Source: Siphonodentalium dalli
Taxonomy: Eukaryota; Mollusca; Scaphopoda; Gadilida; Siphonodentaliidae
Direction of reading: 5' to 3'
NCBI GenBank assembly: GCA_032622095.1
Contig: CP136066.1
Location: 98,229,319-98,293,318 of the forward strand
DNA: 64,000 nucleotides
How positions within the stretch are numbered: position 1 is the stretch's first letter; every line of letters begins with the position of its first letter. Both the position numbers and the translations under genes were made by a program. The notes beneath the pieces are model-generated. The model was not told where the DNA came from, searched no databases, and worked only from the letters and a program-made list of their open reading frames with translations. This document shows, piece by piece, positions 55,871-64,000 of the stretch.

Positions 55871-56202
55871 TTCGTGAAAGTTTGCAAGTGCAAGTGGTAC
55901 TGGAGCTAGCCATATATAACAGTAGTTGGATTGTAACTACTCGCGTTACTAAATGTCGCTAAAATGAATTATGTACGTCTACACGTCTCAAAATTAAACC
56001 GGGTCAAATCATATTATTGGTTAATTTATCCTATGATCATACTAATTTAAGCTATGTTAATATCTGATTGAATAATGTTTAGTTTAGTTCAGTCCAAAGT
56101 GAAGGAGACATATCCTCTTTAATCTACCATAAATCGCTAATTTATTCGATCAAAGTATGTCAATCTCCCCCACTTCGGATGAAACAAACTGTATTCAATG
56201 CG

Positions 56203-57615
56203 TTATTGATAACAAGTTTCGTACTTCCCCCAGGTAATTGTGTTAATAGAATTTCTAAGAGCCAAGAGTTCACGTTCAATGTCACGCATACAATCCGTCT
56301 TATTAGGAGCTTGTCTTGTTACGTCATCACACTGCTGTGAGAACCTCGTTTGTCTTTTTGGCTGATGATAATTATCTTTGCCAGCGGCCACTGGCCTGAA
56401 CACTTGTGGCTGTCCTTTGAACTGTCCGGGGTGCGAAGATTGCGTCTGACTTGGAACTCCAAGTGCAACATTGCGACGAATGTTTGCCCCTAGGCGTTCG
56501 ACGCCGTCATGGTTTGGGTGCCAGTTATCATGGTATAATACTTTCGAACTGCCGCGAAGAACAAAGTCGTTTGAATTATCAATAAACAAGCATCCGTTTC
56601 TCCCACATATGTTCCGATAGCTTACGTTAGTTTCAAGAATTTTGCGATTTGTTCCATCACCACATGGGGTAGGCAGAACAGATGAAAACCGTATTGCCGC
56701 TGCTGGATAGGTCGTCCGAATAGTTTCTATCACCTTTGTCACCGTTCTAGAATCCGTCGAGTAACCATTTTTACAAGAGTTTATACCCACGTGCACGGTA
56801 TCTTTGTAAACATATCCCTGGACGATATTCCTTTCTTCTGTTAGCCATCTTAACACACCGTTTATGTTTAAACCACCTATTGAAATTTTCTTCACATATT
56901 CATCCTTCAAGGATAGTCGTCTTGGGTTAACGAATCGTAGCACAGAGTCCCCTATTACCAAATGAATCCTGTTCGCATCTGCTGTTACAATTTTACGCTC
57001 TTTGTTCCACTTTTGTTTCCAAGAATCTTCATTTTGTTGATTTATTGAATTGTCTGCGTACTTCTTATCTTCGTTAGACTCGTCATGCGTTGGTGTGACA
57101 CGTAGTGCTTCATATTTATTTGAGACCGTAACATTTGGCACTGACTCTTCATCTTGATATTTTGTGTCAGAGTTTTTGGAAATAACTACGTGTTCAGCTA
57201 TCATTTTGTCCGTCTGGGGGGTGGCTTTAGTTTGTGTCTCCTTTGATGTCTTTTGTTCGTCATGTACGTTAGTCGAAACGTTCTTTCTGAGTTTAGTATT
57301 CTCCTCCTTCAATGATTTTATTTCAGCTTCCATTTTTTCAAATCTTTTATCCACCTCTATTTCCCTGCTTTTTTGCTCGCTCTTTATCGATTCAATGATA
57401 TCTTGCAGTTCTGAAATAGTCATTTTCATATTGAAATTCGAAAGTTTGTCGTTGAACCGCACGAAACCAGTGGAAACTTGTCGTTTCAGGATTGTTGTTC
57501 GAAACGATACAATATGTTTTGGAGTTTTCTTTATTTGTGTAACTGTCGAAAATATCTGTGTTGGATTTTTCTGTATTTGGTTGACGGTGGGAACTGGGCA
57601 TGTGTGTAAGCTCAC
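56203..57615 (-). CDS. LINE ORF1: coiled coil plus SGNH esterase-like domain
   Basis: 470 codons. Residues about 65-112 form an acidic/basic coiled coil (ISELQDIIESIKSEQ, MEAEIKSLKEENTKLRKN), followed by a polar linker. Residues about 215-375 resemble the SGNH hydrolase found in ORF1 of CR1/L2 elements: VIGDSVLRF with Ser224 of the GDS block, VHVGINSC, and DNWHPNH with Asp363 and His366 of the catalytic dyad. The C-terminal 90 residues are basic and Gln-rich. Such proteins coat LINE RNA and may act on lipids or membranes. Met63 or Met65 could be the true start, since the first 60 residues look like 5' leader. No stop or frameshift is seen, so this ORF survived better than ORF2. Confidence 0.85.
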   Translation of the reverse strand: MSLHTCPVPTVNQIQKNPTQIFSTVTQIKKTPKHIVSFRTTILKRQVSTGFVRFNDKLSNFNMKMTISELQDIIESIKSEQKSREIEVDKRFEKMEAEIKSLKEENTKLRKNVSTNVHDEQKTSKETQTKATPQTDKMIAEHVVISKNSDTKYQDEESVPNVTVSNKYEALRVTPTHDESNEDKKYADNSINQQNEDSWKQKWNKERKIVTADANRIHLVIGDSVLRFVNPRRLSLKDEYVKKISIGGLNINGVLRWLTEERNIVQGYVYKDTVHVGINSCKNGYSTDSRTVTKVIETIRTTYPAAAIRFSSVLPTPCGDGTNRKILETNVSYRNICGRNGCLFIDNSNDFVLRGSSKVLYHDNWHPNHDGVERLGANIRRNVALGVPSQTQSSHPGQFKGQPQVFRPVAAGKDNYHQPKRQTRFSQQCDDVTRQAPNKTDCMRDIERELLALRNSINTITWGKYETCYQ

Positions 57616-57729
57616 GGCACCAGTTGTTCTGTTGTCCAGTGGTAAGTGTGAAGATGGCCATGTTCGGCAACAATTAAGAGACCAGAGATTTTATACTTTT
57701 ATCTTTCAGTACGTGTACTGCCGGTAAGC

Positions 57730-58340
57730 ACACTAGGTGGACGAACTGAGGTATTGGTGGTTCAACTGTTAAAGTGGGAGTGAGCATTTCTCAGACACGA
57801 GTAGTTATCCCAAGTGTTGTGGTATCTTGTGGCCAAATGAGGTCTGAGCTATCATGATGCCATTTTCTATGACGTGCATCATACTATTGTTTACTATATG
57901 ATTATACCGATTTAACAGTATGGTAAATATGGTACCAATATGGTGTTACTATGGTTCAACCATGGTAAGTTAACATGGTGAAATGGTCTATCACTGTAAC
58001 ACCATGGTAATTTTCAAACTATCATGGTGAAATACCATGGTGAAATTTCTATGTTCGTGCCATGTTCGTGCCATGGCAAGTATGCTACAACCATGGTGTT
58101 ACCATGGTATAAAATGGTATTACCATGGTATTACCATGGTGGCACCATGGTGGATTTGTATATGGGATATAATATGGTCGCCGATAAATATACTATTTAA
58201 TTTTGACGGCATGACTTTGAATCACGAAAATATTTTATTTAGACAATTTTCATGGGCACATAAAATAACGGTATGGGACCGTCAAACTGATGAAACGGTA
58301 TGGGACCGTCGATTATGACGGCACGAAACCGTCGAACCGA
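57730..58340. repeat. ACCATGGT-rich and GGGACCGTC-rich minisatellite
   Basis: Between about 57905 and 58155 the palindrome ccatggt recurs about a dozen times in units such as taccatggtatt. From about 58270 cggtatgggaccgtc repeats. A 93-codon open frame there is repeat-driven. The region lies between the LINE and the EGF exon. Confidence 0.75.
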
Positions 58341-58370
58341 CGATAATTTCTAACAGTGTGGAAACATGTA

Positions 58371-58450
58371 TCTCTGCCACTATGCTAGACCGTGACGTCG
58401 AGGGTAGCGTGCGGGATGTTATTCACAACACTTTCAAAATGTCAAAAAGT
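58371..58450 (+). repeat. Intron segment duplicated at 63918-64000, left copy
   Basis: tgccactatgctagaccgtg onwards to caacactttcaaaatg is repeated at 63918-64000 with about 87% identity by eye. The copy lies 264 bp upstream of the EGF exon start. Confidence 0.85.
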
Positions 58451-58634
58451 TATTAATTTCATGCATCAAACAGCATCAGTTGGAGATTCCAAACAACAAA
58501 TAAGGTTATCCATTGCGCCCGGTATTCATGTGCGACAGTTTGTTACACTGTTATTTTTGGTTTGGCGTTATTGAAAACTCATTATCGGTATTAAAATCTA
58601 CCGTGTTTATATAATGTGATATCGTTAATTACAG

Positions 58635-58736
58635 ACTGTGACGATATCGAATGTGGAAATGGCTGGTGCGATACTAGGACCAACAATTGTAATTGTCATC
58701 CGGGATGGAGTTCACCAGAAACGGGTTGTAACCAAA
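58635..58736 (+). CDS. EGF-like domain exon (phase 1-1)
   Basis: The acceptor ttaattacag and donor caaa|gttagt bound 102 nt that, joined in phase 1, read DCDDIECGNGWCDTRT then NNCNCHPGWSSPETGCNQ. Six cysteines in the pattern C-x4-C-x4-C-x6-C-x-C-x10-C, with the Gly-aromatic pair after the fifth, match an EGF fold. Symmetrical phase 1-1 exons are the classic unit of EGF exon shuffling. It continues the gene opened by the signal peptide at 14908. Further EGF exons probably lie to the right. I see no transmembrane or other domain in the window. Confidence 0.75.
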
Positions 58737-59750
58737 GTTAGTATTGTGCGTTTTATAAACGAAGCCATATCTGATGGATCATATTTGACATATAAACTTT
58801 AATCTAAAATAACAAGCAGGTTACTTTTCTTCGGACAAATATTATAGAAACATCTGTTTAGAACGAAGTTATACATAGTGCCTGATCATTTGCAAACTTA
58901 AACACGTGATGTGTTGCCAATGGAAGGGGACTCTCATTCAAAACTTTGGTAAATATGTCCAACATAAATGTCGTGCCTCACATAACATCAGTCGGACATT
59001 TCAGACTACTAAGTTGAAAATTTTCTGACAGTTTGACTTCACAACCAGTAGTTAGAGTATAGTTTCAAATATGTTTATACTTTCGGTAGTTTATTTGGAC
59101 TAGCACGCAATAATTCTGTAGTGCTTAGTTTAAAATAATTATTATCAACAATATGATCAAAAAGTCAACTACATGGATGTGTTAATGAATGATTGATTGA
59201 TTGTACATTACGTAGCACATGGTATCTCTAAATTGTCTCAAATGCCATTGTTTTCCCCGCCACCTGTCGACCACATGGTCCGTATTGCAAACACATACTT
59301 TAAGGTAACCTTGTATTTGCCGTTGTGCCCGAGCCCTGATATATATGCATATATCGACTCCATTATTTTAGAAAATGACTATTTTTTTAATTTATTGTTT
59401 TATATTTTGTTATTGGAATAAACATACATCAATGAATGCATATGAATACAGACAGGGTACATATTATAATAGTTACAGTTACATTCTTCCAATTCTCTCA
59501 CAACTCGCTCACTTCATTTACACGTCTTTCGTACAGCATATGCACTCCCAGTGACTTACATGTGAATAGGGATAAATCGAATAATGTGTTCATTTTTATG
59601 CAGATTTTAAATCTTTCAAACTTTGTTTCTGTGTACGGCGTATCGGTACAACTAACTATAGACAGCAATGTGGTCTTGGGCGGTAATATTATATTTCTTG
59701 TGTATAGTATTTAAGTGAGTTTTTGAACTGGTGAATATATAATTTTCAGG
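58737..59750. other. Intron after the EGF exon, no feature
   Basis: AT-rich sequence up to the Tx1-like LINE. Short + strand open frames (59197-59421, 59436-59714) have no motif. Confidence 0.5.
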
Positions 59751-59760
59751 ACACTCAAGT

Positions 59761-60490
59761 TTATTTGTGTTGACTCGTGCGTATATGCATAGCCTTTTCT
59801 AAAAGGAACCAGTTTTTCGAAAATTCTTCTTGTTTCGATTGGCATCGTGCGGTATACTTCTCACATTGGTACCTATAATTCAATTCTTTGAGGAAAACAT
59901 TTAACGATAAGTTGGTTGGCTTGAATTTGGTCCTATAAATGTATTGTTTAATTAGAAGCCATAGCATATTTGTTATAAAGTTCGGATTCGTTGGTGATGA
60001 GCCGAGAATCATTGTCATATGTTGGGGACAGAGATCAATGCTGTTAATTTTACCACAATAGCTGAGTTCCTTAATGAATTTCTGAACGTGAACACAGTTC
60101 CAAAATATGTGGGAAATGTCTTCTGTCTCGCTTTTACATCTATCACATTTATCATCTTGTCGTAAATTCGACATTTTAAGAAACTTGTTAGTTGATAATA
60201 TTCGTGAGTTTATTCGGAATTGTAGCCATTGCAGCTTTGTGTCAGGTGTCGTGAGAAAGGGTAATTTATCTAGTTTACACCATTGAATTGTGTTGTCAGG
60301 AAATAACGCTTGCCATTTTCTGTGTGCTACTGTGGAAGTTGGATTATCCATTAAGATGTTACAAAAGTCCTGTCCTCCTCGGCAGTTTTTAAGCAGTTTA
60401 ATGAAATTATTCGGTAAAAGGGGGCTGCAAGTTCGAGTTATAGGCTGGTCAAGTTTTTTTGTGAGCAATTTTATTTGATGTTGAATGTTA
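59761..60490 (-). pseudogene. Tx1-like LINE ORF2, C-terminal domain
   Basis: An open frame with LQWLQFRINSRILSTNKFL, then CDRCKSETEDISHIFWNC, a C-x2-C-x8-H-x4-C zinc motif characteristic of L1/Tx1 C-termini, then a basic end. It starts immediately at the miniature element's TTAA; the frame across the insertion site (ITL-NNIQHQ) is continuous once the 504-bp element and one TTAA are removed. Confidence 0.8.
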
Positions 60491-60494
60491 TTAA

Positions 60495-60998
60495 AGATGG
60501 ATTATCTCTTTAAATAACAAATTTTAAATAGTATAGTTGCGTGGGTATAAAATAAAATAAAATATGTCCGGAAAAGCTTCTTTCAATTAATATTGATTTT
60601 ATTTCGAATATTAAAACGGGCCCGTTTATGTTACTATTTTTAGAACCGACCATTCGGATGAGACCGTATTGCGATATAGAGCACTGGGATGTTCCCACGG
60701 CTACGCAACGAATGTCAAATGTCACAGATTGGTTGTTTGTATTGTTTTGTATAAGCGCTAATAAGTATAATGAACGTTTATTTGTGACAAAATTGCACAA
60801 TATAATTTCTGGTCTCTGTTAAAAGTAACCACTATTGTTCGTTAGCTGAACAAACACACCTTTTTAGACCAGAAAATATTCGAAATAAAATTAATATTAA
60901 TCGATAGAAGCATTTCCGGACAGGAGTCTTCGATTCAGATATAATATTTTATACCCCGGTAACTATATAATACATGTTTACAAAGAGATAATCCACCT
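60495..60998 (-). mobile_element. TTAA-flanked miniature transposon, family A copy 2
   Basis: TTAA at 60491-60494 and 60999-61002 flanks a 504-bp relative of 11958-12477 in the opposite orientation, with ends AGATGGATTATCTCTTT and AGGTGGATTATCTCTTT. It interrupts the C-terminal part of the Tx1-like LINE, so it moved after that LINE inserted. Confidence 0.92.
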
Positions 60999-61002
60999 TT
61001 AA

Positions 61003-61893
61003 GAGTGATGACGTTTGTGCGTATGTTATACTTCTTTAGTAAATCGTCTCGTGTAAGAAAGCGATCATTATTGTCCAGCATATCATTTAAAAATATGATC
61101 CCTTTTTCTCGCCAGGAGGTGAAATTTATTACTTTTCCGCATTGCTTTATGTTTGGGTTATTCCATAACGTACATGTTTTACGATTGTTTCGATCTTTCC
61201 CTAGAAATTTTGAGAATGTTATCAGGACATCATGCCAAAAAGGATTGGTTAATTTGTGTGCCTGTTTTTCTATGTAAGAATAGTCGTAAGTAAGGAACAA
61301 AGGGTCATTGCGTAAAGGTATATTTGTTAAGGGGATCCATTTGGCACTTTTGGTTACGAGACGCCTCACCCAAGTTATTTTCATGGACAGCATAAATTTG
61401 TTTACATCAACCATTCTTAATCCGGCATTCTTATAATCCTGACAAATAACTTTGCGTTTAACTCGATCACGCTTCGAGTTCAAGAGAAAATTAAAGAGCG
61501 TTGTCTCAAGACTTTTCATAAAAATATTACTGGGATTTGGTAGAGCTACACAAAGGTGCGTTAATTTTGGGAGTATTAGCGATTGTATCACCGTTATTCG
61601 ACCAATGGGTGTAAGTAACCGATGTTTCCATGTTGCTATCAAACGTTTGACTTCTGCAAGTTTTTTTTATCATAATTGATATGCATCTTGTCAAGGTTGG
61701 TATCAAAGTGTATTCCGAGAAGATTGAAAGTACTATCAAATTTCAGTCCAAGATCTGGGCATATAATATCCGTACGGTCCGTATAAGAGCCAATCCACGA
61801 CGCCTGACACTTGCTAATTTTCAGGCCTGAATAATCTGCAAATGAGTTTAAAACATTATATACTTCCCTGAGGCTTTCTTCGCTACCGTCCAA
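61003..61893 (-). pseudogene. Tx1-like LINE ORF2, thumb and connection region
   Basis: Two overlapping frames (61893-61639 and 61642-61003) join by a frameshift. The first contains LNSFADYSGLKISKCQASWI; the second WKHRLLTPIGRITVIQSLIL and later TFSKFLGKDRNNRKTCTLWN. Just upstream, in another frame, YADD (61905-61916) marks the catalytic site of the polymerase. Confidence 0.8.
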
Positions 61894-62566
61894 TTGAGAG
61901 TCGTGTCGTCTGCATACTGTGTAATGTTGTATTCAAAATTGCCGAGGTTGATACCTTTAATGCCGTCATTGGACTTTATCATAAAAGCTAAGATTTCCGC
62001 GCATATCAAAAAAATATACGGCTAGACTGGGTCGCCCTGTCGACAGCCACGATATAGTTTGAAACTCTGAGATATATGTCCATTTATTAAAATAGATGAG
62101 TTGATATTCGTATAAAATATAGAAATCCACCTCTTCATGGCATCTCCAAAATTAAAGAAGTCGAGGCATTTATGTATATAAATTTCCATGATACTGAATC
62201 AAAAGCTTTTTCGAAGTCTAGGAGGAGCAGTAACACAGGTTTACCGGCCAATTTCGTCTCGTGAATAAGGTCATAGATAAGTCTAGTATTATCCCAGATG
62301 TAGCGATATTTTAAGAATCCTGTATGATCATCACTTATTATATTTGGTAGAACACGTTTTAATCTTTCAGCTATGCATGAAGAAGCTAATTTGTAAGATA
62401 TATTTAAGAGTGAAATTGGTCGCCAGTTTTTCAAATGATGTCTTTCTTTATCTTTTTTTGGGATCAGAGTAATTAGTCCTTGTTTCTGGGTAATTGAGAG
62501 TCCCCCTTTATCATAATCTTCATTGAGTGATTCGCATATAATTGGGCCTAAGTCAAGCCAGAACAA
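61894..62566 (-). pseudogene. Tx1-like LINE ORF2, reverse transcriptase palm
   Basis: The frame 62566-62135 contains ITLIPKKDKERHHLKNWRPI, SLLNISYKLASSCIAERL and LLLLDFEKAFDSVSW, motifs 1 to A. Beyond 62135 a frameshift leads to a degraded motif B region (GCRQGDPV-like with a stop) and the QYADDTTL catalytic motif near 61905. Confidence 0.85.
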
Positions 62567-62601
62567 TTATTGGCCCTTCTATACTGTTGGCAGTGGCTTG
62601 G

Positions 62602-63186
62602 TTACAATATTGTATGGTCATTTTCAAGAATACTATTAATATCAAGATTCCTTGTGTTTTTCGACGCATATAAATTTTCGTAAAAATGTCTAGCCTCATG
62701 CATTATGTCTGATTGTTTGTCAATGTTTTTACCAGTGGAGTCGGTAAGGTTGCATAGAGTTTTCGATATCGAATTGCGTTTTTCTAGACTGAGGAAATAT
62801 TTTGTTGGTTTTTCACCTTGTTCAATCCATTTGGCTCTTGATCTTACCATTGCCCACTTCGTGTCTTCTTTTCTTATTTCGTAAAGATCAGTGTCAAGTT
62901 TATGTATTTTATCTAGTAATTCGTCTTTATTTTTTGTATCTAAGTTATTGTTATCCATTTCAATTTCGAGCAATATTTTGGATCTATTCAGTTCATTTTC
63001 TTTCATTTGTCGTTCTTTCTTTCGTTTTGACGCAAAATGTAAGGTCTTGCCTCTAATATCTAGCAATAGGGTGTCCAAAAATAAACGTTTAATTGTGTTA
63101 CATGTAACTTGCGGTTTATTCGGCTCATCGGTATATATTTTATATCCGTATCTTGATTTATTATTATCTATCGTAGATTTGACCAA
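62602..63186 (-). pseudogene. Tx1-like LINE ORF2, endonuclease-polymerase linker
   Basis: Charged helical frame including WAMVRSRAKWIEQGEKPTKY and FLSLEKRNS, the block that precedes the polymerase in L1/Tx1 elements. It is separated from the endonuclease by a stop near 63190 and from the palm by a break near 62570-62600. Confidence 0.8.
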
Positions 63187-63195
63187 TTCAGCATA

Positions 63196-63917
63196 TTAGT
63201 CATCACGGAGTAAGGAGGTATTAAATTTCCAAAAGCCACGACCTCTGGCGATTGTACTTAGTTTAATCGTAAGAGTTATTATCGAGTGGTCTGATCGGTA
63301 TCCAGGTATTATGTCGGTTCCTGCTCCAACTAGGCTGAGTATATCTTCAGATATCATAAAGTAATCTAACCTAGCCATTTTTACCGGGGACTTTTTTCGC
63401 CATGTATAGCGTTGTTTCTCCTTGTTATTGACCCTCCAAGCGTCTATCAAACCAAGTCTGTCGACAAGGTCGCCCACTGCCAATTTAGCTCGTGGATTGT
63501 TGATATGTTTATAATTATAAGTATCCATCGATTGGTCCTGAACCATATTCCAATCGCCACATATTATTATTGGGGTGTTACCGACTTTAAGAAGCTTATC
63601 CTTCAAATTATTGTAGAATTCAGAGTTATCTTCGTTTGGGCCGTATATATTAGCTATAGTCATTCTAAGCTTCTCAACAGTTACGTCAATTATTATGTAA
63701 TTTCCGGAGACATCTTTAATAGAGTTGTGTATTTCGAAGTCGAGATTTTGACTGAATAAAATGGCCACGCCTCGCGACTGAGATGAGAAAGAAGCCAATT
63801 CTGTTTAAAAACCCCATTCAGATGATAAAACATTCAGGGCTTGTTTTTTTTGCACAAATAATTAGACGTCATGGACACATATGTATTGGTATATTTCAAA
63901 ACGAAGTTATATTGAGT
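63196..63917 (-). pseudogene. Tx1-like LINE ORF2, endonuclease
   Basis: The frame from 63798 reads SQSRGVAILFSQNLDF, NIYGPNEDN, IICGDWNMVQD, YTWRKKSPVKMARLDYF and GYRSDHSIITLTI, covering the Asp-x-Asn and Ser-Asp-His catalytic motifs. An in-frame stop at about 63807 separates it from upstream residues (LNVLSSEWGF), and the N-terminal catalytic Asn/Glu region is degraded or lost at the 5' truncation. Confidence 0.8.
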
Positions 63918-64000
63918 TATCCCTGCCACTAATGCTAGACCGTGACGTCGAGGGAGCGTATGGGATGTTATTCACAAAACTTTCAATAGGTTTAAAAAGT
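63918..64000 (+). repeat. Intron segment duplicated from 58371-58450, right copy
   Basis: Begins where the LINE ends and matches the sequence upstream of the EGF exon. The window ends before the position, about 64,180, where a second EGF exon would be expected. Confidence 0.85.

Larger units (their letters stand above)
46690..57670 (-). mobile_element. Nearly full-length CR1/L2-like LINE, split by an LTR array
   Basis: Reading on the - strand: a 5' region near 57670, ORF1 (57615-56203) with coiled coil and esterase domain, a 332-bp gap, ORF2 endonuclease start (55870-55343), an inserted LTR array (55337-49945), the endonuclease end and reverse transcriptase (49944-47028), and a 3' UTR to about 46690 near an (aat)n tract. 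An esterase-type ORF1 followed by an apurinic-type endonuclease and reverse transcriptase is the plan of CR1/L2-group elements. ORF2 is dead, with three nonsense codons and a frameshift, and the array insertion came later or alongside. Exact termini were not determined. Confidence 0.85.
59750..63917 (-). mobile_element. Tx1/L1-like LINE, 5'-truncated and decayed
   Basis: On the - strand: endonuclease (about 63910-63196), linker (63186-62602), reverse transcriptase (62566-61639) and C-terminal domain (61642-59761), with a TTAA miniature element inserted at 60495-60998. No ORF1 is present, so the copy is 5'-truncated near 63917. An AATAAA-type signal (acaaataaac) follows the ORF2 stop. The endonuclease and polymerase motif spacing fits the L1/Tx1 group rather than CR1. 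Several stops and frameshifts separate the blocks. Confidence 0.85.

Noticed and set aside
57164-57727. 187-codon + strand open frame
   Set aside because: Exact antisense of LINE ORF1, whose coiled coil and GDS/DxxH motifs identify the real frame.

Overview
The window looks like AT-rich animal nuclear DNA, most likely from a marine invertebrate such as a mollusc. The reasons are split genes with long introns, CR1/L2-like and Tx1/L1-like LINEs, a Ty3/gypsy remnant, tRNA-derived SINEs, many TTAA-flanked miniature elements, satellites and foldbacks. There are no bacterial-style operons. The organism call is an inference, and no composition was computed.

Layout. 1-3408 is a giant near-perfect palindrome. 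3909-8445 is a tandem duplication of about 2.25 kb that ends in the last coding exon and poly(A) signal of a + strand host gene (8413-8613, 8699). 8.7-14.8 kb holds tandem repeats, miniature transposons and foldbacks. A signal-peptide exon (14908-14997) opens a second + strand gene. Its reading phase continues through a 28-nt micro-exon (37111-37138) to a phase 1-1 EGF exon (58635-58736), so almost everything from 15 to 58 kb is intron filled with nested mobile DNA. 16314-22422 is a 6.1-kb terminal-inverted-repeat element carrying a 185-bp satellite, with an empty-site paralogue at 30.3 kb. 22.9-26.4 kb is an array of roughly 1-kb repeats. 27.1-29.6 kb holds LINE remnants. 30.0-36.6 kb holds (TA)n, miniature elements and a SINE cluster nested in another element. 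38.3-46.0 kb is a - strand Ty3/gypsy remnant split by a 3.85-kb terminal-inverted-repeat element.

46.7-57.7 kb is a nearly full-length - strand CR1/L2-like LINE. Its endonuclease is split by a 5.4-kb array with the structure LTR-int-LTR-int-LTR-int-LTR. This is a small non-autonomous LTR retroelement whose only gene encodes a chromodomain protein, present in three copies. It is bounded by a 5-bp target-site duplication and its removal restores the LINE frame. This is the most unusual object in the window. 59.75-63.9 kb is a Tx1/L1-like LINE interrupted by a TTAA miniature element. The last 83 bp repeat intron sequence found 264 bp upstream of the EGF exon, which suggests a tandem EGF-exon duplication continuing past the window.

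Only two host genes are supported, both partial. Everything else recognisable is mobile or repetitive, and most short open frames look non-coding.
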